From the NCBI GenBank assembly GCA_009911065.1, contig QXWR01000025.1, positions 17,942-81,941 of the forward strand: DNA of 64,000 bases. Direction: 5' to 3'. Below are positions 45,761 through 53,865 of the stretch, piece by piece. The position numbers and the translations under genes were made by a program. The first letter of the stretch is position 1. Every line of letters starts with the position of its first letter. Below the pieces are notes generated by a model. The model did no database searches, was not told the origin of the DNA, and saw only the letters and a program-made list of their open reading frames with translations. Origin of the DNA: Clostridiaceae bacterium. Its GTDB lineage: Bacteria > Bacillota > Clostridia > Lachnospirales > Lachnospiraceae.

Positions 45761-47179
45761 TTAGCCTTTTTCCTGACCGGTCAAGGGAAGCCGGCCTCTT
45801 AGGAAACGTTTTTTCAGCTCTTTCCACCGGAAGGGAATGAGGGGATAAATGTAGCTTTTTCCTGCAATGGTTTTGTTAAACACAATAGCCAGCAAAGAGA
45901 TTGCCACACCAATTCCATACCCCCAGCTATTAAACAGGGCGGTGAGAATTAAAATCAACACACGCATAAATTTCAGCGCATACCCCAGCTCAAAACTGGA
46001 TTGACTGTAATTTGCCACAGTGACAAATGCCATGTAAAGCATGGTCTCGCTGTTAAACCAGCCGGATTTGACCGAGTATTCTCCCAGCACAATACCCGCG
46101 ATAACACTTAGGGGGGTAGTAAGCATATTAGGGGTGTTGATGGCTGCCAGACGCAGACCGTCAATGGCAAATTCCAAAATCAACAGCTGGTAAATAAGGG
46201 GTACATAAGATGGGTCTGCAAGCATGGTAAATTCCAGCCATGGCGGAAGAATCTGTGGATTCATCATCAAAAGCAGCCAGGTAGGCGTTAAAAGAAGGCA
46301 TAAAATGGCAGTAGCCATCCTGGAAAGCCGCAGGTAGGTGCCAGTAATGGGAGGAAAGTAGTAATCATCTGCTTCTTCAATAATGTCAAACACTGAGGAA
46401 GGAAGTATCATGGCAGCAGGGGAATTATCCACCAGAATCACGATATTTCCTTCCAGAATACAAGCTGCCGCTGTATCGGGACGTTCGGAAAATTTAAACT
46501 TTGGAAAGGGATTGTACCATTTATGGGGATAGAGGCATTCTGCAAGACTTTCCTGGTTCATTGTCAGAGCATCCACTTTTAATCCCTGAATCTGCTTTTT
46601 AATCTGTTTCAGCAGACTCTCATCCTGTCTTCCATCCATATAGCAAATGGCGATGTCTGTATGGGAGCTTTCTCCTGCTGCCATAATCTCCATGGTCAGC
46701 TTTGGGTCCCGGATTCTCCGGCGAATCAAAGCGGTGTTAAAAATCAGCGTCTCCACAAATCCGTCCCTGGAACCTCGCATGACCTTGTCCTTCTCCGGCT
46801 CGCCTACGCCTCTGGCTGGATACGTCCGGCAGTCAATGGTCATACATACTTCAAATCCGTCAATAAACAGACAGGAAATGCCAGTCAGCAGCTGCACCAG
46901 CATGTCGTCCTCTTTTTTCACCAGCCCGATTTCCCCATAAGGCAGGTATTTTTTGGAAAAACCGTAAGCGTCCTGGGGCATGTCCTCCTCTTTGATCGAC
47001 CACCAAGACTGCATCATTTTCAGCAATACCTCATCTTTGGTGAATCCATCTACAAAAAACAGAGCTGCCTTTTTTCCTGCAATGTCAAATGTCCGGTATA
47101 CAATGTCAAAATTTTTATCTGCCTGCAGAACCTTTTTTAACTGCTCTACATTTTCCGACAGAGATTTGGAAAATTCCAT
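45761..47179 (-). CDS. GerA/SpoVAF-family spore germination protein (orphan A subunit)
   Basis: 472 residues. The N-terminal soluble region (1-280) carries the family segments VMRGSRDGFVETLIFNTALIRRRI and PDTAAACILEGNIVILVDNSP. Four to five membrane segments (about 285-450) include LPPWLEFTMLADPS, where a typical A-subunit has the PLPPFVE-like signature. It belongs to the inner spore membrane and helps trigger germination or ion release. No B or C subunit gene and no spoVA gene lies beside it, so it is an orphan. SpoVAF and GerA A-subunits are hard to separate by eye. A possible sigma-G promoter lies at 47215-47244. Confidence 0.88.
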   Translation of the reverse strand: MEFSKSLSENVEQLKKVLQADKNFDIVYRTFDIAGKKAALFFVDGFTKDEVLLKMMQSWWSIKEEDMPQDAYGFSKKYLPYGEIGLVKKEDDMLVQLLTGISCLFIDGFEVCMTIDCRTYPARGVGEPEKDKVMRGSRDGFVETLIFNTALIRRRIRDPKLTMEIMAAGESSHTDIAICYMDGRQDESLLKQIKKQIQGLKVDALTMNQESLAECLYPHKWYNPFPKFKFSERPDTAAACILEGNIVILVDNSPAAMILPSSVFDIIEEADDYYFPPITGTYLRLSRMATAILCLLLTPTWLLLMMNPQILPPWLEFTMLADPSYVPLIYQLLILEFAIDGLRLAAINTPNMLTTPLSVIAGIVLGEYSVKSGWFNSETMLYMAFVTVANYSQSSFELGYALKFMRVLILILTALFNSWGYGIGVAISLLAIVFNKTIAGKSYIYPLIPFRWKELKKRFLRGRLPLTGQEKG

Positions 47180-47214
47180 GCCGTTCCCTCCACGTTATTC
47201 ATTCTTTTTAAGGT

Positions 47215-47244
47215 CATTATGTGCGGTTTTTTGAAATTTATCCA
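47215..47244 (-). promoter_or_regulatory. Candidate sigma-G/sigma-F type promoter of the germination gene
   Basis: On the minus strand: TGGATA, 17 bases, CATAATG. This resembles the forespore consensus (G-H-ATA ... CATxHTA) with one mismatch in each element. It lies 36 bases upstream of the germination gene, where forespore control is expected. Confidence 0.35.
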
Positions 47245-47363
47245 GCGTTCCACCTAGAATGCTGCATAGCTGAATTTTAGGTGATTTCTACTAAAAACTG
47301 CATTTTTTAACAAGGATAGAGGAGGATTTTTTGAAGTTTTCTATATTTTTTGCACAAAAAATA

Positions 47364-47392
47364 TTGACTATTTTGGAGATAAATGGTATATT
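47364..47392 (+). promoter_or_regulatory. Strong promoter of the GH5 transcript
   Basis: TTGACT, 17 bases, TATATT with TGG before the -10. Transcription should start near 47399, giving a 175-base untranslated leader. Confidence 0.8.
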
Positions 47393-47398
47393 CTTCAT

Positions 47399-47533
47399 TA
47401 GTAAGAAGCACACCGTGCGGATTACCTTTTGACCTTTGGTATGGGGATACCGGGCAAAGCTTTATAATGTAACGGTTTTTGATCGTGACCGGAGGGACTG
47501 CTTTCTATGGGGGAAAAGCAGTTCTTTCTTTTC
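47399..47533 (+). promoter_or_regulatory. Structured leader with terminator hairpin (possible riboswitch or attenuator)
   Basis: The leader contains a hairpin GGTAT-GGGG-ATACC (47438-47451) that can extend with CTTT/AAAG. ACGGT at 47472-47476 can pair either with ACCGT at 47412-47416 or, through its CGGT (47473-47476), with ACCG at 47488-47491, so two structures exclude each other. An intrinsic terminator follows: ACTGCTTT (47497-47504) pairs with AAAGCAGT (47515-47522) and is followed by TTCTTTCTTTT. The gene's AGGAGG lies 40 bases later. This arrangement fits transcription attenuation ahead of the GH5 gene. It contains GGGCAAAGC and GGAGGGACTG, faintly like c-di-GMP and SAM aptamer pieces, but I cannot match it to any class I know. 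Confidence 0.55.
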
Positions 47534-47575
47534 TGTCTGGAAATTTTCATAAATTACAGTTTAGGAGGAATTTTT

Positions 47576-48598
47576 ATGAATCATCAAAAACATCGTGCTC
47601 TGTTTGCTCTTCTCTTAACCGTTTTTCTTTTGGCTGCCAATGTTTTTTCCGGGGCAAAATTAAAGGTTCTAGCCGACACCCCAGACACGCCCTTTTCGAT
47701 TCACGGCGCCCTGAAAGTGGATGGAACCAATCTTGTGGACAGCCGGGGAGAAAAATTTCAGCTGCGGGGCATGTCCACTCATGGAATTGCATGGTTTCCT
47801 CAATACGTCAACCGGGAAGCATTCCAGACTCTTCGGGATGACTGGCAGGTGAACTGCATACGGCTTGCCCTTTATACCGAAGAATACAATGGCTACTGCA
47901 CCGGCGGCAACCAGGATGAATTAAAAGCTCTGGTCAAAAAAGGGGTGGATTATGCCACGGAGCTTGGCATGTATGTGATTTTAGACTGGCATGTGCTTAA
48001 CGACCGGGACCCTAATGTACACAAAGAGGATGCTCTGAAATTTTTCCAGGAAATGTCTGCTCTGTACAAAGATCATGCCAATGTTTTATATGAGATCTGC
48101 AACGAACCAAATTCCTATGCTGCCTGGGACAGCATCCGATCCTATGGAAAAGAAGTAATTCCCGTCATTCGGGCCAATGATCCGGATGCAGTGATTATTG
48201 TCGGCACCCCTACCTGGAGTCAGGATATTCATCAGGCTGCGGCCAACCCGCTGGAATATGACAACCTTTTGTATGCCCTTCATTTTTATGCCGCCACCCA
48301 CACAGACTGGCTTCGGGACCGGCTAAAGACTTGTGTGGCCCAAGGACTTCCAGTATTTGTCAGTGAATTTGGCACCTGTGACGCCTCTGGCAATGGCGGA
48401 AATAATTTTGATCAGGCCAGACAGTGGTTACAGCTGTTAGATGAGTATTCCATTGGATATTGCTGTTGGAATCTGGCCAACAAAGCTGAATCCAGCAGTG
48501 TAATTGTGCCGGAATGCAGCAAAACTTATGGGTGGAGCCAGGAAGACTTAAGTGAGTCAGGGAAATGGATTTTTGAATATTTCCGGTCCCATAATTAA
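47576..48598 (+). CDS. Secreted GH5-family endoglucanase
   Basis: 340 residues. A signal peptide (1-33) is followed directly by a glycoside hydrolase family 5 barrel. Catalytic residues are visible: acid/base E177 in YEICNEPN and nucleophile E264 in VFVSEFGTC. GMSTHGIAWFP, CIRLALY, ILDWHVLND and HFYAATHTDWL line the active site. It should cleave beta-1,4-glucan or related polymers outside the cell. There is no dockerin or carbohydrate-binding module, so it acts as a free enzyme. ATG 47576 follows TAGGAGG. Expression is probably controlled by the leader at 47399-47533. The next gene starts 31 bases later. Confidence 0.92.
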   Translation: MNHQKHRALFALLLTVFLLAANVFSGAKLKVLADTPDTPFSIHGALKVDGTNLVDSRGEKFQLRGMSTHGIAWFPQYVNREAFQTLRDDWQVNCIRLALYTEEYNGYCTGGNQDELKALVKKGVDYATELGMYVILDWHVLNDRDPNVHKEDALKFFQEMSALYKDHANVLYEICNEPNSYAAWDSIRSYGKEVIPVIRANDPDAVIIVGTPTWSQDIHQAAANPLEYDNLLYALHFYAATHTDWLRDRLKTCVAQGLPVFVSEFGTCDASGNGGNNFDQARQWLQLLDEYSIGYCCWNLANKAESSSVIVPECSKTYGWSQEDLSESGKWIFEYFRSHN

Positions 48599-48629
48599 AA
48601 ATTTTCTAAACCAAGGAGGAATTAGGCTT

Positions 48630-49667
48630 ATGTCTACTGTTACTTTAGGAAAAACTGGAATTGTTACGGATCGAAACGGATTTGGCGCTTTGCCGATTCA
48701 GCGGATTCCAAAGGAAGATGCTGTGAAGCTTTTGAGAAAAGCTTACCATGGAGGCATGACATTTTTTGATACAGCCCGCGCCTATACAGACAGTGAGGAA
48801 AAGCTGGGCTGTGCTTTTGAAGGAATGCGCAGCCATATTTATATCGCCACGAAAACTGCCGCTGGCACTGCAGATGAGTTCTGGAAAGATCTGGAGACCA
48901 GCCTTACTTTGTTAAAAACCGATTATATTGATATCTATCAGTTTCACAATCCGGCTTTCTGCCCCAAGCCTGGGGATGAAAGCGGTCTTTATGAAGCAGC
49001 CCTAAAGGCCAAAGAGCAGGGGAAAATCCGTTTTATCTCCATTACCAATCACCGCCTCCAAGTGGCCAGAGAAGCTGTGGAATCGGACCTTTATGATACC
49101 TTGCAGTTTCCTTTCTGTTATCTGTCCGGTGAACCGGAATTAAACCTGGTTTCTGGATGTCAGCAGCATAACATGGGATTTATTGCAATGAAAGCTTTGT
49201 CCGGCGGACTCATTACCAACTCAGCGGCAGCCTATGCCTTTGCCGCCCAGTATCCGGATGTGCTTCCGATTTGGGGAGTGCAAAGAGAACATGAACTGGA
49301 TGAATTTTTAAGTTATGTGGAACATCCCCCTGTGATAACGGACCAAATCCGCGCTCTTATTGAGCAGGACCGGAAGCAGCTCTGCGGCAGCTTCTGCCGG
49401 GGATGCGGCTATTGTATGCCTTGTCCCGTTGGCATTGAAATCAACAACTGTGCCAGAATGTCCCTGCTGCTGCGCCGTTCTCCTTCGGATTCCCATTTAT
49501 CCCAGGAAGGACAGGCAAAAATGATGAAGATTAAAGAATGTCTTCACTGTGGAAAATGTGCTTCCAAATGTCCTTATGGTCTGGACACTCCGGCCCTGCT
49601 GGAGCAGAATCTAAAAGATTATGAGGAAATCCTTGCAGGAAAAGAAATGAGTCCTACCAATTTTTAA
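48630..49667 (+). CDS. Aldo/keto reductase with C-terminal 4Fe-4S clusters
   Basis: 345 residues. The AKR barrel (1-250) shows FDTARAYTDSEEKLG (the catalytic Asp-Tyr pair), DYIDIYQFHNP and ISITNHRLQ. The C-terminal part has two ferredoxin-like Cys sets, CRGCGYCMPCP and CLHCGKCASKCP, which can hold two 4Fe-4S clusters. This is the anaerobe-specific AKR class that probably couples ferredoxin or cluster electrons to a carbonyl reduction; the substrate is not known. ATG 48630 follows AGGAGG. It follows the GH5 gene closely and precedes a LytTR regulator. Confidence 0.92.
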   Translation: MSTVTLGKTGIVTDRNGFGALPIQRIPKEDAVKLLRKAYHGGMTFFDTARAYTDSEEKLGCAFEGMRSHIYIATKTAAGTADEFWKDLETSLTLLKTDYIDIYQFHNPAFCPKPGDESGLYEAALKAKEQGKIRFISITNHRLQVAREAVESDLYDTLQFPFCYLSGEPELNLVSGCQQHNMGFIAMKALSGGLITNSAAAYAFAAQYPDVLPIWGVQREHELDEFLSYVEHPPVITDQIRALIEQDRKQLCGSFCRGCGYCMPCPVGIEINNCARMSLLLRRSPSDSHLSQEGQAKMMKIKECLHCGKCASKCPYGLDTPALLEQNLKDYEEILAGKEMSPTNF

Positions 49668-49707
49668 TGCAACTAAAAGATCGATTAAAACGAAAGAGGT
49701 ACATAGA

Positions 49708-50439
49708 ATGTATCAAATCGCGATTTGCGATGATGAAATGATTGCGCTTAACATGACGGAACATATGCTGAATGTATATGAAAAAATCCACTCCCAGTAT
49801 AAATTTTCCATCCAGTGTTTTACCAGCGCATCTTTGCTTCTGGAAGAAATAAAAGAAAATAACTACATTCCGGATTTGATTTTTATGGATATTTATATGC
49901 CGGAGAAGCAGGGCATGGAGGCGGCAAAAGAACTTCGGAAAATGGGAAACGAATGTCAGATTATTTTCCTTACTGCTGCCAGAGAATTTGCTCTGGACGC
50001 CTTTGGAGTAAATGCCATACAGTATTTGTTAAAACCCGTTTCCAGTGATAAATTATTTCCGGTATTGGATAAAGTGTTATCCGACCTGGACGAAGAGAGA
50101 AAAAAATATCTGCTGCTGCGCTCCGAGGGCCGAATCCATCGTGTGCCTATAAACAACATTGTGTATTGCGAAGCCCAGAGAAAACATCAATGTGTTTACC
50201 TGTCCGACGGTTCCCAGCTTCTTTTGCGCATGACCCTTGGAGGGATTTATGATATGCTTTCGGAATATCCGGAATTTATCAAAGCTGGCATTGCCTATAT
50301 TGTCAATTTGAATCACATTGACAGTCTGAATGCACAAAGTATGCAGATGGATAATGGAATGAAGGTGTTTCTTCCCAGAGGAACTTACAAACCATTGAAA
50401 GAACAATATTTTGAATATTATTGCGACGAAAACCGGTGA
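49708..50439 (+). CDS. LytTR-family response regulator
   Basis: 243 residues. The receiver domain has phospho-acceptor D61 in IFMDIYMPEK and the Lys in LLKPVSS. The LytTR DNA-binding domain, about 135-240, includes INNIVYCEAQRKHQCVYL and GIAYIVNLNHIDSL. It follows the AgrA/LytR pattern. The matching GHKL kinase is the next gene but is separated by a terminator and its own promoter. No AgrB/AgrD peptide genes are present, so the signal is unknown. Confidence 0.94.
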   Translation: MYQIAICDDEMIALNMTEHMLNVYEKIHSQYKFSIQCFTSASLLLEEIKENNYIPDLIFMDIYMPEKQGMEAAKELRKMGNECQIIFLTAAREFALDAFGVNAIQYLLKPVSSDKLFPVLDKVLSDLDEERKKYLLLRSEGRIHRVPINNIVYCEAQRKHQCVYLSDGSQLLLRMTLGGIYDMLSEYPEFIKAGIAYIVNLNHIDSLNAQSMQMDNGMKVFLPRGTYKPLKEQYFEYYCDENR

Positions 50440-50443
50440 TTCT

Positions 50444-50476
50444 GAAAAAGAAAGGGAATTTTTTCCTTTCTTTTTT
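50444..50476 (+). terminator. Terminator after the LytTR regulator
   Basis: AAAAAGAAAGG pairs with CCTTTCTTTTT around a short loop and runs into TTTTTTAG, starting 5 bases after the stop codon. Confidence 0.75.
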
Positions 50477-50531
50477 AGTGTGCAGAAAAAAGCGCAAAGT
50501 ATTCCAAAAGCCAACAAAAATCCTCCTAATC

Positions 50532-50540
50532 TGCTATAAT
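50532..50540 (+). promoter_or_regulatory. Extended -10 promoter of the GHKL kinase
   Basis: TGCTATAAT is a perfect extended -10 located 48 bases before the kinase start. The -35 region (CAACAA) is poor, as expected for this promoter class. Confidence 0.55.
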
Positions 50541-50588
50541 TTCCCTAAATAATTATAATTTCTCTGTGAGGGAAAGGAGGAAAATACC

Positions 50589-51926
50589 ATGTTGGGAGGA
50601 ACCTTTTGGATCGCTCTTTTGCGCAACAGCATGGGGGCTGGACTGATGATGGCGGTATATTTGCTTTTGGATACACCAAAATATACCATGAAAAAAACCA
50701 TTGGATGTTATATCGGCTTCTGGTTTTTATCATCGGTTGTTTTTTCTGTCTGGTTCTGGATTGACGTAGCATCTTTTGTTCGTTTTGCAGGTATCGCCTC
50801 TGTTCCTGTTATTGGGATATTCTGCATATTTATGAGCGGCGCTTTTGACTATCTATCCATTTACAAACTGGCCCTCTGCTTTTACATGTTGACGGTAACG
50901 GTTTTTTGCGGCATTGATGCAGCCCGTCTGTGGTTCCACGGAAATCTGTGGGCAGATATTCTGGTCCGAGGTTGTGTGATTGGAGGAATTGTGTGTTTTA
51001 TAGCCAAAAAAATTCGTTTGTCTTTTCTGGAAGGAACCAATTTTCTCCATGAAACCATGGATTTGTTCAGCTCCGTGACTCTTGTAACCTCTCTTATGGT
51101 TGTGGCAATCATTACCTTTTGGCCAGTTCCGGACCCAAATGTATTTTCCATTCCCAACACCATAAGAAAAGCCCTCATGTTGTTTATGGCTGGAATCATT
51201 CAGTATATGGCATTCCACTTGTATCTCCATTTGGGAATTGAGCAACGGTACGAAGCGGAAAAAGAACTTCTGAAAATGAATGAACAACTTTTACGGCACC
51301 AGCTGGAGCTTGTGAAGGAGTCAGCAAAAGAAACTGCAAGAATCCGCCACGATGCCCGCCATCACCGCCTTTTAATTGAAGAATACATTAAAAATGGGGA
51401 AACGGACCAATTGCTTTCTTACGTGAAACAGTATGAGGAAGACATAAGTTCTGGGGCAGACGGACTGATTTGCAGCAACGAAGCAATTCAAAATATTCTA
51501 TCCATTTATGCAAGGCGATCTGCAAAAGAAAACATTGAGGTGTCTTTGAATGTAAATGTAACACAAGATATTGCAATCCGGGATATTGATCTGGTTGCGA
51601 TTCTTGCAAACCTTTTTGAAAACGCCATCCATGGCTGTATTGCATCAAAAGCGCCTCAGCCAATCATTCAGGTTTCGGTTGTACAAAAAAAGAGCAAATT
51701 GGTCATACAGTGCAAAAATACCTGTTCCAACAATATAAAATTCCATAAGGGGCTTCCCAAGTCCAGTACCGGGGAGGGAATTGGCATTTCCAGCATTATA
51801 AAAACAGTGGCTTATTACAGCGGTGAGACGGATTTTGTGCTGGATGGCAATATGTTTGTAGCCAGAGTTCTTCTTAACCTTTCCATTTTACCCCCCCCCA
51901 AGCCGAAAAAGGCCATTTTTAGATAA
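50589..51926 (+). CDS. AgrC-like GHKL sensor kinase with C9 tract near the 3' end
   Basis: 445 residues. Six or seven membrane segments occupy 1-215. The phospho-acceptor motif is RIRHDARHHRLLI (H254), followed by a coiled dimerisation helix and a GHKL ATPase with LFENAIHGCI and STGEGIGISSI. It ends SILPPPKPKKAIFR, where PPP is encoded by a run of nine C (51891-51899). A one-base change in this run alters only the last few residues or joins the frame toward the next gene. It starts with AGGAGG at 50576-50581. It most likely phosphorylates the upstream LytTR regulator. The XRE gene begins 29 bases after its stop. Confidence 0.9.
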   Translation: MLGGTFWIALLRNSMGAGLMMAVYLLLDTPKYTMKKTIGCYIGFWFLSSVVFSVWFWIDVASFVRFAGIASVPVIGIFCIFMSGAFDYLSIYKLALCFYMLTVTVFCGIDAARLWFHGNLWADILVRGCVIGGIVCFIAKKIRLSFLEGTNFLHETMDLFSSVTLVTSLMVVAIITFWPVPDPNVFSIPNTIRKALMLFMAGIIQYMAFHLYLHLGIEQRYEAEKELLKMNEQLLRHQLELVKESAKETARIRHDARHHRLLIEEYIKNGETDQLLSYVKQYEEDISSGADGLICSNEAIQNILSIYARRSAKENIEVSLNVNVTQDIAIRDIDLVAILANLFENAIHGCIASKAPQPIIQVSVVQKKSKLVIQCKNTCSNNIKFHKGLPKSSTGEGIGISSIIKTVAYYSGETDFVLDGNMFVARVLLNLSILPPPKPKKAIFR

Positions 51927-51955
51927 GACAGATATTTTTACGGAGGTAACGCAAA

Positions 51956-52438
51956 ATGAAAAATGATAAGCTGCTGATATTTATGGAGTTAAAAGGCATT
52001 AGCCGTACCCAGCTGTCCAAATCCACTGGCATTCCGGCCTCTACATTAGGGCGGATTATCAATGGTGATGTACAAAAAATAAAGGCAGTTTATATGGAAG
52101 CAATCGCAAATGCCCTGGATACCTCCATCCACACAATCTTTGACGTGCCTTTTGATAACCCTTTCCAAAGCATTGTCACTCCCAATGAAGCAGGCGCTTC
52201 GGTCAAAAAACTGTTGCTTCCGGATGAGTCCATGCTTCTTTACTGGTATCAAAACTCTTTCCGGGAAGGAAAGGCCGCTATTTTAAAGAGTGCAAAAGCC
52301 CAATACCTTCAGGCACAAATTGATATAAACCGCAAAGCCAATAACCCCTCTATTATAAATGCCACTGAAGGCGATGAAGATGCCCCTTTGTCTCCAACTT
52401 CGGAAATCCGTTTTGACGCAATGCCTCATACAACATAA
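51956..52438 (+). CDS. XRE-family transcriptional regulator
   Basis: 160 residues. A helix-turn-helix domain covers about 1-65 (ISRTQLSKSTGIPASTLGRI, ANALDTSIHTIFDV). The rest lacks a recognised domain: it has LLYWYQNSFREGKAAILKSAKA, a helical stretch, and an acidic tail. The start follows CGGAGGTAACG. The last 86 bases overlap the convergent trmL gene. It may be co-transcribed with the GHKL kinase. Confidence 0.85.
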   Translation: MKNDKLLIFMELKGISRTQLSKSTGIPASTLGRIINGDVQKIKAVYMEAIANALDTSIHTIFDVPFDNPFQSIVTPNEAGASVKKLLLPDESMLLYWYQNSFREGKAAILKSAKAQYLQAQIDINRKANNPSIINATEGDEDAPLSPTSEIRFDAMPHTT

Positions 52439-52865
52439 TGGCAACGGAATTTGACAGATTCAGGGAACGAATTTCTCCCCACATGGGAATCCGGACACAG
52501 GTCTCCTGATAGTTTACGAGAACTTCCTCCGGAATCCCTGCGCTTTCTTTTCCAAACATCAGATAACAGTCGGGTTCATAGTTTACTTCTGTGTACATTT
52601 TCGGCGCTTTTGTGGTGGCCATGTAAAGTTTTGCTCCTGGATTTTTGTCAAGAAAATCATTGAAATCACAGTACGTTCTTACATCCAGCCGCTCCCAGTA
52701 ATCCAGTCCGGCCCGTCGGATGGCCTTTTCACTCAGCTTAAATCCAAGGGGTTCAATCAAATGCAGACAGGTATTGGTGGCTACGCAAGTTCTTCCAATG
52801 TTTCCGGTATTCTGCGGCATTTCCGGTTCATACAGGACGATGTTCATTCTTGGTGTATGATTCAT
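52353..52865 (-). CDS. trmL: tRNA (cytidine(34)-2'-O)-methyltransferase
   Basis: 170 residues with the compact SPOUT fold. MNIVLYEPEMPQNTGNIGR is the family N-terminus and MWGEIRSLNLSNSVAIML the trefoil-knot AdoMet site. It methylates the ribose at the wobble position of tRNA-Leu isoacceptors. Start 52865 was taken because AAGAAGAAAAA lies upstream, leaving six residues before the conserved MNIVLY; ATG 52847 is the alternative. Its last 28 codons overlap the XRE gene on the other strand, and the C-terminal extension (PKLETKGHLHRLQWHL) lies inside that overlap. Confidence 0.93.
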   Translation of the reverse strand: MNHTPRMNIVLYEPEMPQNTGNIGRTCVATNTCLHLIEPLGFKLSEKAIRRAGLDYWERLDVRTYCDFNDFLDKNPGAKLYMATTKAPKMYTEVNYEPDCYLMFGKESAGIPEEVLVNYQETCVRIPMWGEIRSLNLSNSVAIMLYEALRQNGFPKLETKGHLHRLQWHL

Positions 52866-53040
52866 AGGCGTTTTTCTTCTTTCTTTAAACGATCTGATAA
52901 CTTCATTATAGCAATTCAACTATTTCTTCAATATGTTTTTCTAATTGAAAAACTTATACATTTATCCTTTGTTACAATTCATGGTTGAAACCAGATAGGG
53001 ATACCTGCAAAAATTATGTTTAAGATTTGTAAGGTATGTG

Positions 53041-53454
53041 TTATCTGATTTTTAAAAGAATTTCAGCGGGGGTAAGTACAGAAATATCAAAACCTCCAAA
53101 ATCTCTTTTGTTTCGGGTAACAATACAATCACAATGTATAGATTTGGCACAAGTAGCAACAAGGCAATCTTCAAAATCCTTTGCCTTTTTCTGAAATGCA
53201 ATAAGGATATCATTATTCGTAACGCTGCACACCTTGACAATTTCCAAAAGTTTTCCCACTGCCTTATATGCCAGTTCTGTGCTATGACTGTATTTTCTCA
53301 CAAGATAGAAAATGTCGGTAACAGAAGATGCTGATACAAAACCGTCTATTTTATGTTCTTCACAAAGCTTCAGAATCTTATAAGAATCCTCTATAAAAGG
53401 TTCTCTTTCCAATAATACATCAATGATTATGTTTGTATCACACATTATTTTCAT
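53041..53454 (-). CDS. PIN-domain toxin (VapC type)
   Basis: 137 residues. The acidic active site of PIN ribonucleases is present: D6 in MCDTNIIIDVL, an acidic residue in EEHKIDGFVSASS and D94 in DFEDCLVATCA, plus VTRNKRDFGG near the end. It should cleave RNA, often tRNA, when released from antitoxin. It overlaps the antitoxin gene by 17 bases. The pair lies in an AT-rich block unlike its neighbours, which suggests acquisition. Confidence 0.9.
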   Translation of the reverse strand: MKIMCDTNIIIDVLLEREPFIEDSYKILKLCEEHKIDGFVSASSVTDIFYLVRKYSHSTELAYKAVGKLLEIVKVCSVTNNDILIAFQKKAKDFEDCLVATCAKSIHCDCIVTRNKRDFGGFDISVLTPAEILLKIR

Positions 53455-53665
53455 ATTTTAGCAGACGCTCCTCTCGTAAAGAACCCATGTCAATACCAGA
53501 GGAAATACCGCCAAGCATTCCTCGCAGGGAATCCACAGCAGAAACTTGTGGATTTACAACTTTAGCAACCGTTTTTCCATTACGGGTAATAAAGACATCT
53601 TCCTCGTTAATTAAATCAAGGTACTTTCCGAAATTCGCTTTAAATTCTGTTGCAGTAACAACCAT
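53438..53665 (-). CDS. Phd/YefM-family antitoxin
   Basis: 75 residues beginning VVTATEFKANFGKYLDLI, with INEEDVFITRNGKTVAKVV, the hallmark of the Phd/YefM fold. The C-terminal part (SSGIDMGSLREERLLKYE) would wrap the PIN toxin. It is the first gene of the pair, under the promoter at 53698-53726, and probably autoregulates through repeats upstream. Pairing of a Phd antitoxin with a PIN toxin is common. Confidence 0.9.
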   Translation of the reverse strand: MVVTATEFKANFGKYLDLINEEDVFITRNGKTVAKVVNPQVSAVDSLRGMLGGISSGIDMGSLREERLLKYENNV

Positions 53666-53697
53666 GATTAAATCCTCCTTTTATTTGGGTTATTTTT

Positions 53698-53726
53698 ATT
53701 ATATGCGATTTTATGGATAAAATCAA
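53698..53726 (-). promoter_or_regulatory. Promoter of the toxin-antitoxin pair
   Basis: On the minus strand: TTGATT, 17 bases, TATAAT, 32 bases before the antitoxin start. Confidence 0.75.
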
Positions 53727-53730
53727 TAAA

Positions 53731-53780
53731 TTCATACGATATATAAAAAATATTATTAAAATTCGTGCGATATAAAAGAA
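53731..53780. repeat. Direct repeats upstream of the toxin-antitoxin promoter
   Basis: TTCATACGATATATAAAA (53731-53748) recurs as TTCGTGCGATATAAAAGA (from 53762), and a related GCGATTTTA lies inside the promoter. Such repeats are typical operators for antitoxin binding, but this assignment is inferred. Confidence 0.4.
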
Positions 53781-53827
53781 CAAACTTTTTATATTTTTAT
53801 CCTTGTCTAGTTCATCCATAATTGAAA

Positions 53828-53865
53828 AATTTAAAAAGGAGCTTCCCGATTTCTCGAAAAGCCCC
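53828..53865 (-). terminator. Terminator of the AIR-synthase-C/Lrp/aminotransferase operon
   Basis: On the minus strand a 12-bp stem with several G-U pairs and a GAAA loop (plus 53838-53849 with 53854-53865) is followed by TTTTTAAATTTTT. Confidence 0.75.

Noticed and set aside
47488..47500. S-box-like sequence GGAGGGACTG in the GH5 leader
   Set aside because: Only this short piece matches; the other conserved blocks of a SAM riboswitch are missing and the gene is not methionine-related.
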